From positions 868,001-932,000 of the forward strand of contig NC_017025.1 of the NCBI RefSeq assembly GCF_000455605.1: a DNA stretch of 64,000 bases, written 5' to 3'. The stretch comes from Flavobacterium indicum GPTSA100-9 = DSM 17447 (GTDB lineage Bacteria; Bacteroidota; Bacteroidia; Flavobacteriales; Flavobacteriaceae). Numbering within the stretch: position 1 is the stretch's first letter; every line of letters begins with the position of its first letter. The translations under genes were made by a program, and so were the position numbers. Under the pieces are notes generated by a model, which did no database searches, was not told the DNA's origin, and saw only the letters and a list, made by a program, of their open reading frames with translations. Shown here in pieces: positions 20,215-30,498 of this stretch.

Positions 20215-20832
20215 ATGAAAAAATTATTATTATTAGCTGGTATTGCATTATTTAGTTTAACATCAAATGCACAAGAAGAGAATAAAGGTTTAGAAGGAAC
20301 TTGGTGGGCTGCAGGTCAATTGTCTTTTGGTTCAAATGATAATGGTACTGTAAAAACTACATCTAATGCTATTATTCCAGTAGTTGGTTATTTTGTTGCT
20401 CCAACAACAACTATAGGTTTAGGTGTTGGTGTTATTAATGGAAAAGAAGAAACAACTTTAGCAGGAACTACTACTACAACAGGAGAGACTTCTGCTTTCA
20501 TTATTCAGCCTTTAGTTAGAAAATATTGGGGAATTGGAGGTAAATTTTTCTTATTCGGTCAAGCTTCATTACCTATGACTTTTGGAAAAGATAAAATATC
20601 TGATGACAAAACAACTTCAATAGGAGTAGACTTAGCGCCAGGTTTTGACTTTATTGTTAATAAATGGATGACAGTTGAAACATCTTTCTCATTAGTTAAT
20701 TTTACTACTAGTACAATTGATCCAAATGTAGGTGATAAAACTACTAACGTAAGCTTTAATGCTAATCCATTTGATTTAACAGGATCTAGAAGTGTAGGTG
20801 GATTAAGAGTAGGTGTAAAATTCTTATTCTAA
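20215..20832 (+). CDS. Outer-membrane beta-barrel protein
   Basis: A 205-aa protein with signal peptide MKKLLLLAGIALFSLTSNAQ. It has alternating hydrophobic/polar strands with Gly and aromatic residues (YFVAPTTTIGLGVGV, FFLFGQASLPMTFG) and ends in GLRVGVKFLF, a C-terminal Phe typical of OMP barrels. Predicted small 8-strand porin-like family. No specific function can be assigned. A strong terminator follows. Confidence 0.8.
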   Translation: MKKLLLLAGIALFSLTSNAQEENKGLEGTWWAAGQLSFGSNDNGTVKTTSNAIIPVVGYFVAPTTTIGLGVGVINGKEETTLAGTTTTTGETSAFIIQPLVRKYWGIGGKFFLFGQASLPMTFGKDKISDDKTTSIGVDLAPGFDFIVNKWMTVETSFSLVNFTTSTIDPNVGDKTTNVSFNANPFDLTGSRSVGGLRVGVKFLF

Positions 20833-20921
20833 GTAAAATATAAAAGTAAATTAATAAGAGCAGATTAAATTTCACTTAAGTGTAAATGTTTACTCAAGTT
20901 CTAGTTTAATTTTTGGTTAGG

Positions 20922-20956
20922 AAAAAGCCACTCTGTAAGGAGTGGCTTTTTATTTT
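20922..20956. terminator. Convergent terminator, OMP and cysS
   Basis: AAAAAGCCACTC-TGTAAG-GAGTGGCTTTTT, usable on both strands between the converging genes. Confidence 0.88.
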
Positions 20957-20973
20957 ATAAGAATAAATTATTT

Positions 20974-22455
20974 TTAATAGTTAAAGGTTGTACCTTCTTT
21001 ACCATCTTTTAATTGAATACCAAGTGCTGCAAGATTGTCTCTAATTTCATCTGATAAAGACCAATTTTTATTTGCTCTGGCTTCATTTCTCATTTGAATT
21101 AACATTTCTAATACGGCATCAAGTTTATTTGCGTTTTGACTACTTTCTTTCTTAGAAGCTAATCCTAAAACATCAAAAGTAAAATTGTGAATAGTTTTGG
21201 AAAAAACTGCTAAATCTTCGGCTGTTAATGTTTCTTTTTTATCATTAATTAAATTGATGATACGCACAGCTTCAAATAATTGTGCAATTAAAATAGTCGT
21301 ATTAAAATCATCATTCATTGCGTCATAACAAGTTTTTTTCCATTCCGGAACATTGAATGTAGAATTTTGACTTGGTTGTAAATTAGGTAATAATTCAATG
21401 GCTTCCATTAATCTATTATATCCTTTTTCACTTGCTATTAAAGCATCATTTGAAATGTCGAGTACGCCTCTATAATGTGCTTGTAAAAAACAAAAACGAA
21501 TTACTGAAGGATGAAATTCTTTTTCAAAAATTGAATTAGTACCTTCGATTAATTCCATTGGTAAAACAAAATTCCCTGTAGATTTACTCATTCGAAGACC
21601 ATTCATGGTAAGCATGTTAGCGTGCATCCAATAATTTACAGGGCTTTCATGATTGCAGCCTTTGCCTTGTGCTACTTCACATTCGTGATGAGGAAATTTT
21701 AAATCTAATCCTCCTCCATGAATGTCAAATTTTTCACCTAGATATTTGGTACTCATTGCGGTACATTCTAAGTGCCAGCCAGGAAATCCTTCTCCCCAAG
21801 GAGAATTCCATCTCATTATATGTTCGGGAGATGCTTTTTTCCATAAGGCAAAATCTTGCGGATTTTTCTTTTCGTTTTGACCGTCAAGATCTCTTGTATT
21901 GGCAAATAATTCATCAATATTTCTATTGCTCAATTCGCCATAATTTAATCCACGTTTATTGTATTCAAAAACATTAAAATATACAGAGCCATTGCTTTCA
22001 TAAGCTAATCCGTTTTCAATTAGTTTTTGAGTCAGTTCAATTTGTTCAACTATGTGTCCAGTTGCTGTGGGTTCAATTGTAGGTGGAAATGCATTGAAAA
22101 GTTCCATTACTTTATGAAAATATACTGTATACTTTTGTACAATTTCCATAGGTTCTAACTTTTCTAATCTTGATTGTTTTACAAATCGATCGTTATTAAC
22201 ATCTCCATCGTCTGTTAAATGTCCAGCATCTGTTATGTTTCTTACATACCTAACTTTGTAACCTAAATGGTTTAAGTATCTAAATACCATATCGAAAGAT
22301 AAAAATGTTCGAACATTACCTAAATGAACATAACTGTAAACCGTTGGCCCACAAACATACATTCCAACTTTTCCATCATGAATTGGTTTAAAAACTTCTT
22401 TTTCTCCTGAAAGTGAATTGTATATTTTTAATTGATGTTGCTTATAAAGTTCCAT
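20974..22455 (-). CDS. cysS: Cysteine--tRNA ligase
   Basis: A 493-aa class I aminoacyl-tRNA synthetase that charges tRNA-Cys. It shows the HIGH-type motif YVHLGNVRT (about 41-49), zinc ligands Cys 34 ([10 protein letters not shown]), Cys in GWHLECTAM and His/Glu in [10 protein letters not shown], and the KMSKS loop (RMSKSTGN). The DALR anticodon-binding region is C-terminal. Full length. Follows folE by 45 bp. Confidence 0.97.
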   Translation of the reverse strand: MELYKQHQLKIYNSLSGEKEVFKPIHDGKVGMYVCGPTVYSYVHLGNVRTFLSFDMVFRYLNHLGYKVRYVRNITDAGHLTDDGDVNNDRFVKQSRLEKLEPMEIVQKYTVYFHKVMELFNAFPPTIEPTATGHIVEQIELTQKLIENGLAYESNGSVYFNVFEYNKRGLNYGELSNRNIDELFANTRDLDGQNEKKNPQDFALWKKASPEHIMRWNSPWGEGFPGWHLECTAMSTKYLGEKFDIHGGGLDLKFPHHECEVAQGKGCNHESPVNYWMHANMLTMNGLRMSKSTGNFVLPMELIEGTNSIFEKEFHPSVIRFCFLQAHYRGVLDISNDALIASEKGYNRLMEAIELLPNLQPSQNSTFNVPEWKKTCYDAMNDDFNTTILIAQLFEAVRIINLINDKKETLTAEDLAVFSKTIHNFTFDVLGLASKKESSQNANKLDAVLEMLIQMRNEARANKNWSLSDEIRDNLAALGIQLKDGKEGTTFNY

Positions 22456-22500
22456 TGGTATAATTTACTTTGATAGGTGTTTAATTTTGTATGTAAATGT

Positions 22501-23172
22501 TTAAAATTGTGTATCTAATTTTATATAATCTAAGAATTCTCTTCTTACTTTTTCATCTTTGAATTTGCCGCCAAATTCTGATGTTACTGTACTGCTTTCA
22601 ATGTCTCTAATTCCTCTTGAATTAACACACAAGTGTTTGGCATCAATAACACATGCTACATCTTCAGTATTTAAAACGCTTTGTAACTCTTTTACAATTT
22701 GAATTGTTAGTCTTTCTTGTACTTGAGGTCTTTTTGCATAATAATCTACAATTCTATTCATTTTAGAAAGTCCAACAACAGAACCATTAGAAATATAGGC
22801 TACATGTGCTCTTCCAACAATAGGTAATAGGTGATGCTCACAAGTAGAATATACAACAATGTTTTTTTCAACTAACATTTCTCCATACTTATACTTATTG
22901 TCAAAAGTAGAAGAACTAGGTTTTTTATTAGGGTTTAATCCTCCAAAAATTTCTTTAACAAACATTTTAGCAACTCTGTTAGGTGTTCCTTTTAGACTAT
23001 CATCTGTTAAGTCCATGCCTAAAGTTGTTAAAATATTTTCTACATCTTTTTTTATAGATTCAATTTTTTCCTCGTCAGAAATATTGAAAGCATCAGCTCT
23101 TAGTGGAGTTTCAGCGTTAGTGGCAATATGATTATCGCCCATTTCATCTAAAATTTCGTTATTAATGCTCAT
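22501..23172 (-). CDS. folE: GTP cyclohydrolase I
   Basis: A 223-aa enzyme converting GTP to 7,8-dihydroneopterin triphosphate at the start of folate synthesis. The zinc and active-site motifs STCEHHLLPIVGRAHVAYI, RPQVQERLT and AKHLCVNSRGI are complete. The N-terminal ~45 residues are an acidic extension. Probably cotranscribed with cysS from the -7 element at 23201-23208. folP, acting later in the pathway, is also in this window but not linked. Confidence 0.96.
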   Translation of the reverse strand: MSINNEILDEMGDNHIATNAETPLRADAFNISDEEKIESIKKDVENILTTLGMDLTDDSLKGTPNRVAKMFVKEIFGGLNPNKKPSSSTFDNKYKYGEMLVEKNIVVYSTCEHHLLPIVGRAHVAYISNGSVVGLSKMNRIVDYYAKRPQVQERLTIQIVKELQSVLNTEDVACVIDAKHLCVNSRGIRDIESSTVTSEFGGKFKDEKVRREFLDYIKLDTQF

Positions 23173-23200
23173 CTTTTATTTTTTGAGTGCAATTTTTTCG

Positions 23201-23208
23201 CAAAGATA
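23201..23208 (-). promoter_or_regulatory. -7 element for folE-cysS
   Basis: TATCTTTG on the minus strand, 28 bp from the folE ATG. Confidence 0.5.
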
Positions 23209-23279
23209 ATTGATTTAACTTCAAAATCATAAGGTAAAGTAATTTAACATAAAAATAATGGTAAAATAATATATTTTAT

Positions 23280-23287
23280 TAAATTTG
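23280..23287 (+). promoter_or_regulatory. -7 element for giant repeat protein 1
   Basis: TAAATTTG, 43 bp before the ATG at 23331. Confidence 0.45.
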
Positions 23288-23330
23288 CTAATTAAACTAT
23301 AATTACAAAAAAAAACTATAAATTAACAAA

Positions 23331-26300
23331 ATGAGAAAAATTACTCTACTAATAGCGTTTTTTATAAGTGCTATTACATACTCTCAGGGGCTTAACTGTG
23401 CTGGTGCAGATCCTATGTGTTCCGGACAGGGAGGGCCTTATAATAACTCAAATAACACAACCAGCCCAGGAAATGCTGCAGGTTATGGTGGTGTAAATTG
23501 TTTAGGTTCAACACCCCACCCAGCTTGGTTTGTGTGGACAGTAGGTACTGCTGGTAATATGGATTTTACACTTTCTCAAACAAATGGAGATGTGGATTTT
23601 TGTTTATGGGGGCCATTTGCTTCCCATGATACCGCATGTGGTAGTTTGTTTGGGTATTCACCAGGTTATACAGGACCAAACAATGTTGTAGATTGTAGTT
23701 ATTCAGCTTCAGCTACTGAAATTGTTAATATTAGCAATGCACAAATTGGTCAAGTATATATTTTGTTGGTTACAAATTTTAATCAAAATCAAGGTACATA
23801 CACAATTAATCAAACAGGTGGAGGTGGTTCTTTATCTTGTGATGTGGTTTGTGGTGTAACTCTTGGTCCTGATATTATAACTTGTCCAGCTTCTAAAAAT
23901 TTAACGGCTACATTTTTAAGTCCGCCAACAACTCCGGGTACTCCAGTTTACCAATGGTATTTAAATGGGGTGTTACAACCGGCATATACTACTCAAACGA
24001 TTAATGTAAATCAAGCAGGTACTTGGTCTGTTGTTGTTACAAGACCGGGTTGTTCTGATGCTGCTACAGATAGTGTTGATATTGTTTACACAAGTTCTTC
24101 AACAATGACAACACCTCCAGATATTACTATTTGTAATTATGTTTCACCAATTGTTTTTAATTTAAATTCAGTTATTAATATTATTACAAATGGATCTCCT
24201 GGAGATTTTGAAAATTATGGATTTTATTTAACTCAAGCAGATGCGATTAACAATACAAACATGATTCCTTCTGCTCAATGGGGTGCATATCCAGGAACAC
24301 CAGGTCAGACAATTTATTTTGGAGGTGAAAATATTGCAGTAGGGACGGGATGTCGCGAAGAGGTTCATTTTCAACTTTTACAAGTTGCATGTGCTGTAGT
24401 TACTCCTCCTAATTTAGTAGTTTGTGATGATTCTAGTAATGATGGTTTTGCTACCTTTAATTTAGATCCACAAACGCCCATTGCTTTAGGTTCAAATAAT
24501 CCGGCGAACTATAATGTTACTTACCATACTTCGTTATCGGATGCAAATGGTGATTTAAATGCGATTTCGCCGACCAATTCATTTACAAATACTGTTAATC
24601 CACAGACTATTTATATTCGTTTGGAAGAGTCGTCAAATGCTGCGAATTTTACAACGACATCTTTTCAATTGCAGGTTGTTTCACAGCCTACAGTGACTAT
24701 TTCGGGTACGGCTAGTATTTGTAATGGTGGTTCAACGAATTTAACATTTACAGGTACTCCAGGTGCTTTGATTACTTACACAGATGGTACTTCAAATTTC
24801 ACGACTACAATTGATTCTGCGGGGACTTCAGTTGTTTCGGTTAGTCCAACAGTAACGACTACGTATAGTTTGATTAATGCTTCAATTACACCTCCTGGTT
24901 GTACCAATCCACAATCGGGTAGTGTTACGATTACAGTGTCTCAGCAAGTTGTGGGGACATTGTCTTATTCGCCGTCTGATTTTTGTACAACAGATGCTTC
25001 AACTTATGCGCCAATATTTACAACGACTACAGCTGGTTCTGGATCTTGTGCTTCAAATGTTCCTACGTATTCAGCTACACCAGCAGGTTTGTTTATTGAT
25101 GCTACAACTGGGGTAATTACACCGGCATTAAGTTTGCCTGGTACTTATACAGTTACGATTAATTATCCTGCGTGCGGTGGATGTGCAGCAGCAGGATATA
25201 CCACAACAGTTACAGTTGCTTCACCTACTACATCAACGATTTCATATACTACACCGTTGTGTACTTCAGATGTTTCGACTTATGCTCCAACGTTAGTTGG
25301 TGCTACAGGCGCGTCTAATTATACAGCTGTTCCTGTTGGTTTAACAATAAATTCAACTACAGGTGTTATAACACCAAGTACGAGTTTACCAGGTACTTAT
25401 ACAATAACTTATCTTCCAAATGGAGTAGGGGCTTGTCCTACTATTCCAACACCGACTACTGTTACTGTAACAGCTGCGCCAACGGCAAGTATCTCTTATG
25501 CGGGTACGCCTTATTGTACAACGGTTACAGCATCACAAGCGGTAACGTTAACAGGAACTAATGCTTACACAGGAGGAACCTTTACTTCTACAGCAGGTTT
25601 AACATTAGATGCTACAACGGGAGCGATTGTTCCAAGTACGAGTGTACCGGGTACTTATACGGTTACTTATACAATTCCAGCAAGTGCAGGATGTGCTTCG
25701 GTTCCAGTGACTACTACTGTTACCATAACAGGAGCGCCTACGGCTACAATATCTTATGCAGGTACACCATTCTGTAATAATAGTACAGCGCCTCAAGCGG
25801 TAACGTTAACAGGAACTAATGCTTATACAGGAGGAACTTTTGTTTCTACAGCAGGTTTAACATTAGATGCTACAACGGGAGCTATAACACCAAGTACGAG
25901 TGTACCGGGTACTTATACGATTACTTATACAATTCCAGCAAGTGCGGGATGTGCTTCGGTTCCAGCAACTACTACTGTTACTGTAACAGCTGCACCAACG
26001 GCAAGTATCTCTTATGCGGGTACACCTTATTGTACAACGGTTACAGCATCACAAGCGGTAACGTTAACAGGAACTAATGCTTACACAGGAGGAACCTTTA
26101 CTTCTACAGCAGGTTTAACATTAGATGCTACAACGGGAGCTATTGTTCCAAGTACGAGTGTACCGGGTACTTATACGGTTACTTATACAATTCCAGCAAG
26201 TGCAGGATGTGCTTCGGTTCCAGTGACTACTACTGTTACCATAACAGGAACGCCTACGGCTACAATATCTTATGCAGGTACACCATTCTGTAATAATAGT

Positions 26301-29300
26301 ACAGCGCCTCAAGCGGTAACGTTAACAGGAACTAATGCTTATACAGGAGGAACTTTTGTTTCTACAGCAGGTTTAACATTAGATGCTACAACGGGAGCTA
26401 TAACACCAAGTACGAGTGTACCGGGTACTTATACGATTACTTATACAATTCCAGCAAGTGCGGGATGTGCTTCGGTTCCAGCAACTACTACTGTTACTGT
26501 AACAGCTGCACCAACGGCAAGTATCTCTTATGCGGGTACACCTTATTGTACAACGGTTACAGCATCACAAGCGGTAACGTTAACAGGAACTAATGCTTAC
26601 ACAGGAGGAACCTTTACTTCTACAGCAGGTTTAACATTAGATGCTACAACGGGAGCTATTGTTCCAAGTACGAGTGTACCGGGTACTTATACGGTTACTT
26701 ATACAATTCCAGCAAGTGCAGGATGTGCTTCGGTTCCGGTGACTACTACTGTTACCATAACAGGAGCGCCTACGGCTACAATATCTTATGCAGGTACACC
26801 ATTCTGTAATAATAGTACAGCGCCTCAAGCGGTAACGTTAACAGGAACTAATGCTTATACAGGAGGAACTTTTGTTTCTACAGCAGGTTTAACATTAGAT
26901 GCTACAACGGGAGCTATAACACCAAGTACGAGTGTACCGGGTACTTATACGATTACTTATACAATTCCAGCAAGTGCGGGATGTGCTTCGGTTCCAGCAA
27001 CTACTACTGTTACTGTAACAGCTGCACCAACGGCAAGTATCTCTTATGCGGGTACACCTTATTGTACAACAGTTACAGCATCACAAGCGGTAACGTTAAC
27101 AGGAACTAATGCTTATACAGGAGGAACCTTTACTTCTACAGCAGGTTTAACATTAGATGCTACAACGGGAGCGATTGTTCCAAGTACGAGTGTACCGGGT
27201 ACTTATACGGTTACTTATACAATTCCAGCAAGTGTAGGATGTGCTTCGGTTCCAGTGACTACTACTGTTACCATAACAGGAGCGCCTACGGCTACAATAT
27301 CTTATGCAGGTACACCATTCTGTAATAATAGTACAGCGCCTCAAGCGGTAACGTTAACAGGAACTAATGCTTATACAGGAGGAACTTTTGTTTCTACAGC
27401 AGGTTTAACATTAGATGCTACAACGGGAGCTATAACACCAAGTACGAGTGTACCGGGTACTTATACGATTACTTATACAATTCCAGCAAGTGCGGGATGT
27501 GCTTCGGTTCCAGCAACTACTACTGTTACCATTACGTCTTTACCAACAGCAACTATTGCTGTTTCGCCAGCTACTATTTGTTCAGGAGGTACATCAACAA
27601 TTACATTTACAGGTAGTGCAAATGCTACGATAACTTATACAGTTAATAATGGAGCGAACCAAACGATTGTTTTAAATAGTTCGGGTTCGGCTACGTTGAC
27701 TACGCCAGCATTAACGAACTCATCAATTTATACTTTAGTTAGTGTTGCTAATGGTTGTGTTACACCATTATCAGGTACGGTTACAGTAAATGTGTTGCCA
27801 TTACCAACAGCGGGTATAACAGGAAGTACAATTTGTCAAAATACATCGGGTACGGTTACTATTACTGGTACACCAAATGCAACGGTAACTTATACGGTTA
27901 ATGGAGGTTTGAATCAAACGGCGGTTATTCCAGCTTCTGGAACGCTTATTTTGACTACTCCAGTTTTAACTTCAAATTCAGTTTATCAATTGGTGAGTAT
28001 AGTAAGTGGTACTGTTCCAGCGTGTAGTAATACCTTAACAGGTAGCGCTACGGTTGTTGTTAACCCAATACCAGTTGCTACATCTAATCCAGTAGGAGAG
28101 ACCATTTGTTCTGGAACAAGTAGTAACATTAATTTATTTAGTACTGTTGCAGGCACAACATTTAATTGGGTTGTTACTACGCAATCAGGAGTAAGTGGTG
28201 CTACAAACGGTTCGGGATCATCCATAGTTCAAACATTAACTGCTACAGGTATTTCAAATGGATTTGTGATTTATACCATTACTCCAACAGCTAATGGTTG
28301 TTCAGGTCCATCGATTACTGTTCAAGTAAATGTGACACCCAAACCGGTTGCTAGTTTTACAGGTAATTTGACTTATTGTGATGGTGATACAACTGCAATA
28401 ACATTAAATAGTACTATTCCAGGGACGACATTTACATGGAATGTTGCTTCTTCAAATTTAGATACAGCAACAGTTCAGCCAGGTTCAGGAAGTACTATTT
28501 CTCAAAGTTTAAATTTACTTAATGCAGTTAATACAGGTTCGGTAACTTATACGGTATTACCTTTTGCAAACAATTGTTATGGAGATCCTATATCAGTTGC
28601 AATACAAGTGAATCCGATTCCAGATGTTGTAGTAACAGCTGTAGATGATTCAATCTGTTCAGGGGAGATGGTACAGATTAATTCAGTAAGTAATATTACA
28701 GGTACTACATTTAACTGGGTGATAACAAATCAAACAGGTGCAATTGTTACGGGAGCTACATCAGGGACAGGTTCTTCAATTAACCAAGTAATTACAACAA
28801 CAAGTCCAGTTGCTTCAGGTACGGTTACTTATCAAGTTACTCCTGTTAAGAATGGATGTGTTGGTCTGCCACAAACGATAGTTATTACAGTTAGTCCAAG
28901 GTCAGAGATATTTGGGGTTTTACCACAATTACCTATATGTAGTGGAACAGCAACCAATATTGTATTAGGCGCATCATTGCCAGGTACAACATTTGATTGG
29001 GTTATTTCGTCTTATTCAGGAGTTTCAGGAATGAGTGCTGGTTCTGGTTCTGTTATTGCACAAACATTGTCTGTAACGGGTAATGTTCAAGGTTCCGTTA
29101 CTTATGCTGTAACGCCGAGTTTGAATGGATGTAGTGGTACTACGGTTTATTATACTGTGTTGGTAAATCCGGCACCTACACCTGATTTAGAGGATGGTCA
29201 TATTTGTGTGAATCAATCAACAGGAACAACTTATCAAACGTATACATTACAATCAGGAGTTCCAGCAGCGGGTCATGTTTTTGAATGGTTCTTTAATGGT

Positions 29301-29918
29301 AGTACTACTCCGATTGCAGGAGCAACAGGTCCAAATTACACAGCTGATCAAGCGGGTACTTATACGGTTGAAGTAAGAGATATAGTTACTAACTGTGAAG
29401 GAACAGCAACGGCGAATGTTACTATTGTATATCCTGCGACTTCATTTGTAACAACAGTAACAGATGCTTTCACGGGGAATGCAACGATTACCGTAACAGT
29501 TACACAGCCGGGATCAGGGAATTTGGTGTATTCGTTAGATGGGGGAGCATGGCAAGATTCGAATGTATTTACAAATGTTGAGGCAGGCGAACATGTTGTT
29601 GCAGTAGGAGATTTAGAGGGATGTACCTATTTAGAGGATACTGTTTTAGTAATAGATTATATGAATTATTTTACGCCAAATGGTGATGGTTATAATGATA
29701 GATGGAATATTGTTGGATTAAATGCACAACATAACGCAAAAATTTATATATTTGACCGCTATGGAAAATTAATCAAGCAAATAGATCCACTAGGAGAAGG
29801 ATGGGATGGAAAATTTAATGGACAAGACTTACCTTCAACAGACTATTGGTTCTCGGTTGATTACACAGAAAACGAACAACAAAAACAATTTAAAGCACAT
29901 TTTTCATTAAAGAGATAA
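23331..29918 (+). CDS. Giant T9SS-exported repeat protein 1 (type B C-terminal domain)
   Basis: A 2195-aa secreted surface or extracellular protein. It has a signal peptide (about 1-19, YSQG); an N-terminal domain (about 20-165) with many Cys; Ig/PKD-like beta modules; two divergent copies of an ~86-aa module at about 535-712; then eight near-identical modules in four 172-aa pairs (713-1400), each of the form ISYAGTPYC...TLDATTGAI...PSTSVPGTYT; further PKD-like modules (ICSGxxxxI, TFxWxV); and a gliding-associated CHU_C/type B sorting domain (2113-2195) starting YFTPNGDGYND and ending FSLKR. Type B domains direct export through the type IX system. Rich in Thr, Ser and Gly, with almost no Lys in the array, as in adhesins. 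Adhesion is inference; no enzyme domain was seen. Confidence 0.9.
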   Translation: MRKITLLIAFFISAITYSQGLNCAGADPMCSGQGGPYNNSNNTTSPGNAAGYGGVNCLGSTPHPAWFVWTVGTAGNMDFTLSQTNGDVDFCLWGPFASHDTACGSLFGYSPGYTGPNNVVDCSYSASATEIVNISNAQIGQVYILLVTNFNQNQGTYTINQTGGGGSLSCDVVCGVTLGPDIITCPASKNLTATFLSPPTTPGTPVYQWYLNGVLQPAYTTQTINVNQAGTWSVVVTRPGCSDAATDSVDIVYTSSSTMTTPPDITICNYVSPIVFNLNSVINIITNGSPGDFENYGFYLTQADAINNTNMIPSAQWGAYPGTPGQTIYFGGENIAVGTGCREEVHFQLLQVACAVVTPPNLVVCDDSSNDGFATFNLDPQTPIALGSNNPANYNVTYHTSLSDANGDLNAISPTNSFTNTVNPQTIYIRLEESSNAANFTTTSFQLQVVSQPTVTISGTASICNGGSTNLTFTGTPGALITYTDGTSNFTTTIDSAGTSVVSVSPTVTTTYSLINASITPPGCTNPQSGSVTITVSQQVVGTLSYSPSDFCTTDASTYAPIFTTTTAGSGSCASNVPTYSATPAGLFIDATTGVITPALSLPGTYTVTINYPACGGCAAAGYTTTVTVASPTTSTISYTTPLCTSDVSTYAPTLVGATGASNYTAVPVGLTINSTTGVITPSTSLPGTYTITYLPNGVGACPTIPTPTTVTVTAAPTASISYAGTPYCTTVTASQAVTLTGTNAYTGGTFTSTAGLTLDATTGAIVPSTSVPGTYTVTYTIPASAGCASVPVTTTVTITGAPTATISYAGTPFCNNSTAPQAVTLTGTNAYTGGTFVSTAGLTLDATTGAITPSTSVPGTYTITYTIPASAGCASVPATTTVTVTAAPTASISYAGTPYCTTVTASQAVTLTGTNAYTGGTFTSTAGLTLDATTGAIVPSTSVPGTYTVTYTIPASAGCASVPVTTTVTITGTPTATISYAGTPFCNNSTAPQAVTLTGTNAYTGGTFVSTAGLTLDATTGAITPSTSVPGTYTITYTIPASAGCASVPATTTVTVTAAPTASISYAGTPYCTTVTASQAVTLTGTNAYTGGTFTSTAGLTLDATTGAIVPSTSVPGTYTVTYTIPASAGCASVPVTTTVTITGAPTATISYAGTPFCNNSTAPQAVTLTGTNAYTGGTFVSTAGLTLDATTGAITPSTSVPGTYTITYTIPASAGCASVPATTTVTVTAAPTASISYAGTPYCTTVTASQAVTLTGTNAYTGGTFTSTAGLTLDATTGAIVPSTSVPGTYTVTYTIPASVGCASVPVTTTVTITGAPTATISYAGTPFCNNSTAPQAVTLTGTNAYTGGTFVSTAGLTLDATTGAITPSTSVPGTYTITYTIPASAGCASVPATTTVTITSLPTATIAVSPATICSGGTSTITFTGSANATITYTVNNGANQTIVLNSSGSATLTTPALTNSSIYTLVSVANGCVTPLSGTVTVNVLPLPTAGITGSTICQNTSGTVTITGTPNATVTYTVNGGLNQTAVIPASGTLILTTPVLTSNSVYQLVSIVSGTVPACSNTLTGSATVVVNPIPVATSNPVGETICSGTSSNINLFSTVAGTTFNWVVTTQSGVSGATNGSGSSIVQTLTATGISNGFVIYTITPTANGCSGPSITVQVNVTPKPVASFTGNLTYCDGDTTAITLNSTIPGTTFTWNVASSNLDTATVQPGSGSTISQSLNLLNAVNTGSVTYTVLPFANNCYGDPISVAIQVNPIPDVVVTAVDDSICSGEMVQINSVSNITGTTFNWVITNQTGAIVTGATSGTGSSINQVITTTSPVASGTVTYQVTPVKNGCVGLPQTIVITVSPRSEIFGVLPQLPICSGTATNIVLGASLPGTTFDWVISSYSGVSGMSAGSGSVIAQTLSVTGNVQGSVTYAVTPSLNGCSGTTVYYTVLVNPAPTPDLEDGHICVNQSTGTTYQTYTLQSGVPAAGHVFEWFFNGSTTPIAGATGPNYTADQAGTYTVEVRDIVTNCEGTATANVTIVYPATSFVTTVTDAFTGNATITVTVTQPGSGNLVYSLDGGAWQDSNVFTNVEAGEHVVAVGDLEGCTYLEDTVLVIDYMNYFTPNGDGYNDRWNIVGLNAQHNAKIYIFDRYGKLIKQIDPLGEGWDGKFNGQDLPSTDYWFSVDYTENEQQKQFKAHFSLKR
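25469..27532 (+). repeat. Four tandem 516-bp repeats inside giant protein 1
   Basis: Each unit is 516 bp (172 codons) and the copies start near 25469, 25985, 26501 and 27017. They differ by only scattered substitutions. Each unit consists of two related 258-bp halves that differ from each other more (TTVTASQ versus NNSTAPQ types), so growth was by whole units. Confidence 0.93.
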
Positions 29919-29941
29919 TTGCAAAATATTAAACAATTGTT

Positions 29942-29975
29942 AAAGCCCGAATTCATTGAATTCGGGCTTTTTTAT
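29942..29975 (+). terminator. Terminator of giant protein 1
   Basis: AAAGCCCGAATTC-ATT-GAATTCGGGCTTT followed by T, immediately after the stop. Confidence 0.9.
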
Positions 29976-30097
29976 TCGATAAAAATTTAAAAAAAACCGA
30001 TAAAAATTTTGCCTATTGTTAAATAAATATTAAATTTCTGAACTTAATACTCAATTTTAAGTTAAAAATTAAGAAAAATCTATTTAAAAAAGGTACT

Positions 30098-30490
30098 ATG
30101 GGTAAAAAAATTACTTTTCATTTAAGTTTATTTGTTTATTTAATAATTACTAGTGTTAATGGGCAAAACAATAGTAAAATTGAACAATTTAACTTACCTC
30201 CAAAAACAGTTTTTCAAGAAAAATCTTTTCAAAAAATTGATTATTCGGAAAAACTTAATTCTAATGTTTTGAATAAAGAAAAAGCCTCAAATTTTTTGAA
30301 AAAATTTACTAATGAAGAATGGGAGTATTTAGAAAAACTAAAGAATGATGAATACTATTATTATCTAAATGCTAATAAATATTTTGTTTCATTAAGTGAT
30401 AAAGTTAAATATATCTATACGGTAGATGAACTATGGTATATCTATATGTTTGATATAAAATTAACTGAAAAACTTTTATCAATTAAATAA
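30098..30490 (+). CDS. Small secreted protein between the giant genes
   Basis: A 130-aa protein with signal peptide (about 1-22, cleaved near VNGQ). The mature part is Lys/Asn/Tyr-rich and helical: FLKKFTNEEWEYLEKLKNDEYYYYLNANKYF. No family recognised, and not a PorP/SprF-like partner barrel. It ends 8 bp before giant protein 2, so they are likely cotranscribed; a role in that protein's export or folding is only a guess. Confidence 0.65.
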   Translation: MGKKITFHLSLFVYLIITSVNGQNNSKIEQFNLPPKTVFQEKSFQKIDYSEKLNSNVLNKEKASNFLKKFTNEEWEYLEKLKNDEYYYYLNANKYFVSLSDKVKYIYTVDELWYIYMFDIKLTEKLLSIK

Positions 30491-30498
30491 TAATTGTT

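Noticed and set aside
25605-27344. Four antisense 63-aa ORFs spaced 516 bp apart
   Set aside because: They are shadows of the tandem repeat in the giant gene and read as Ser/Arg/Cys-rich low complexity.
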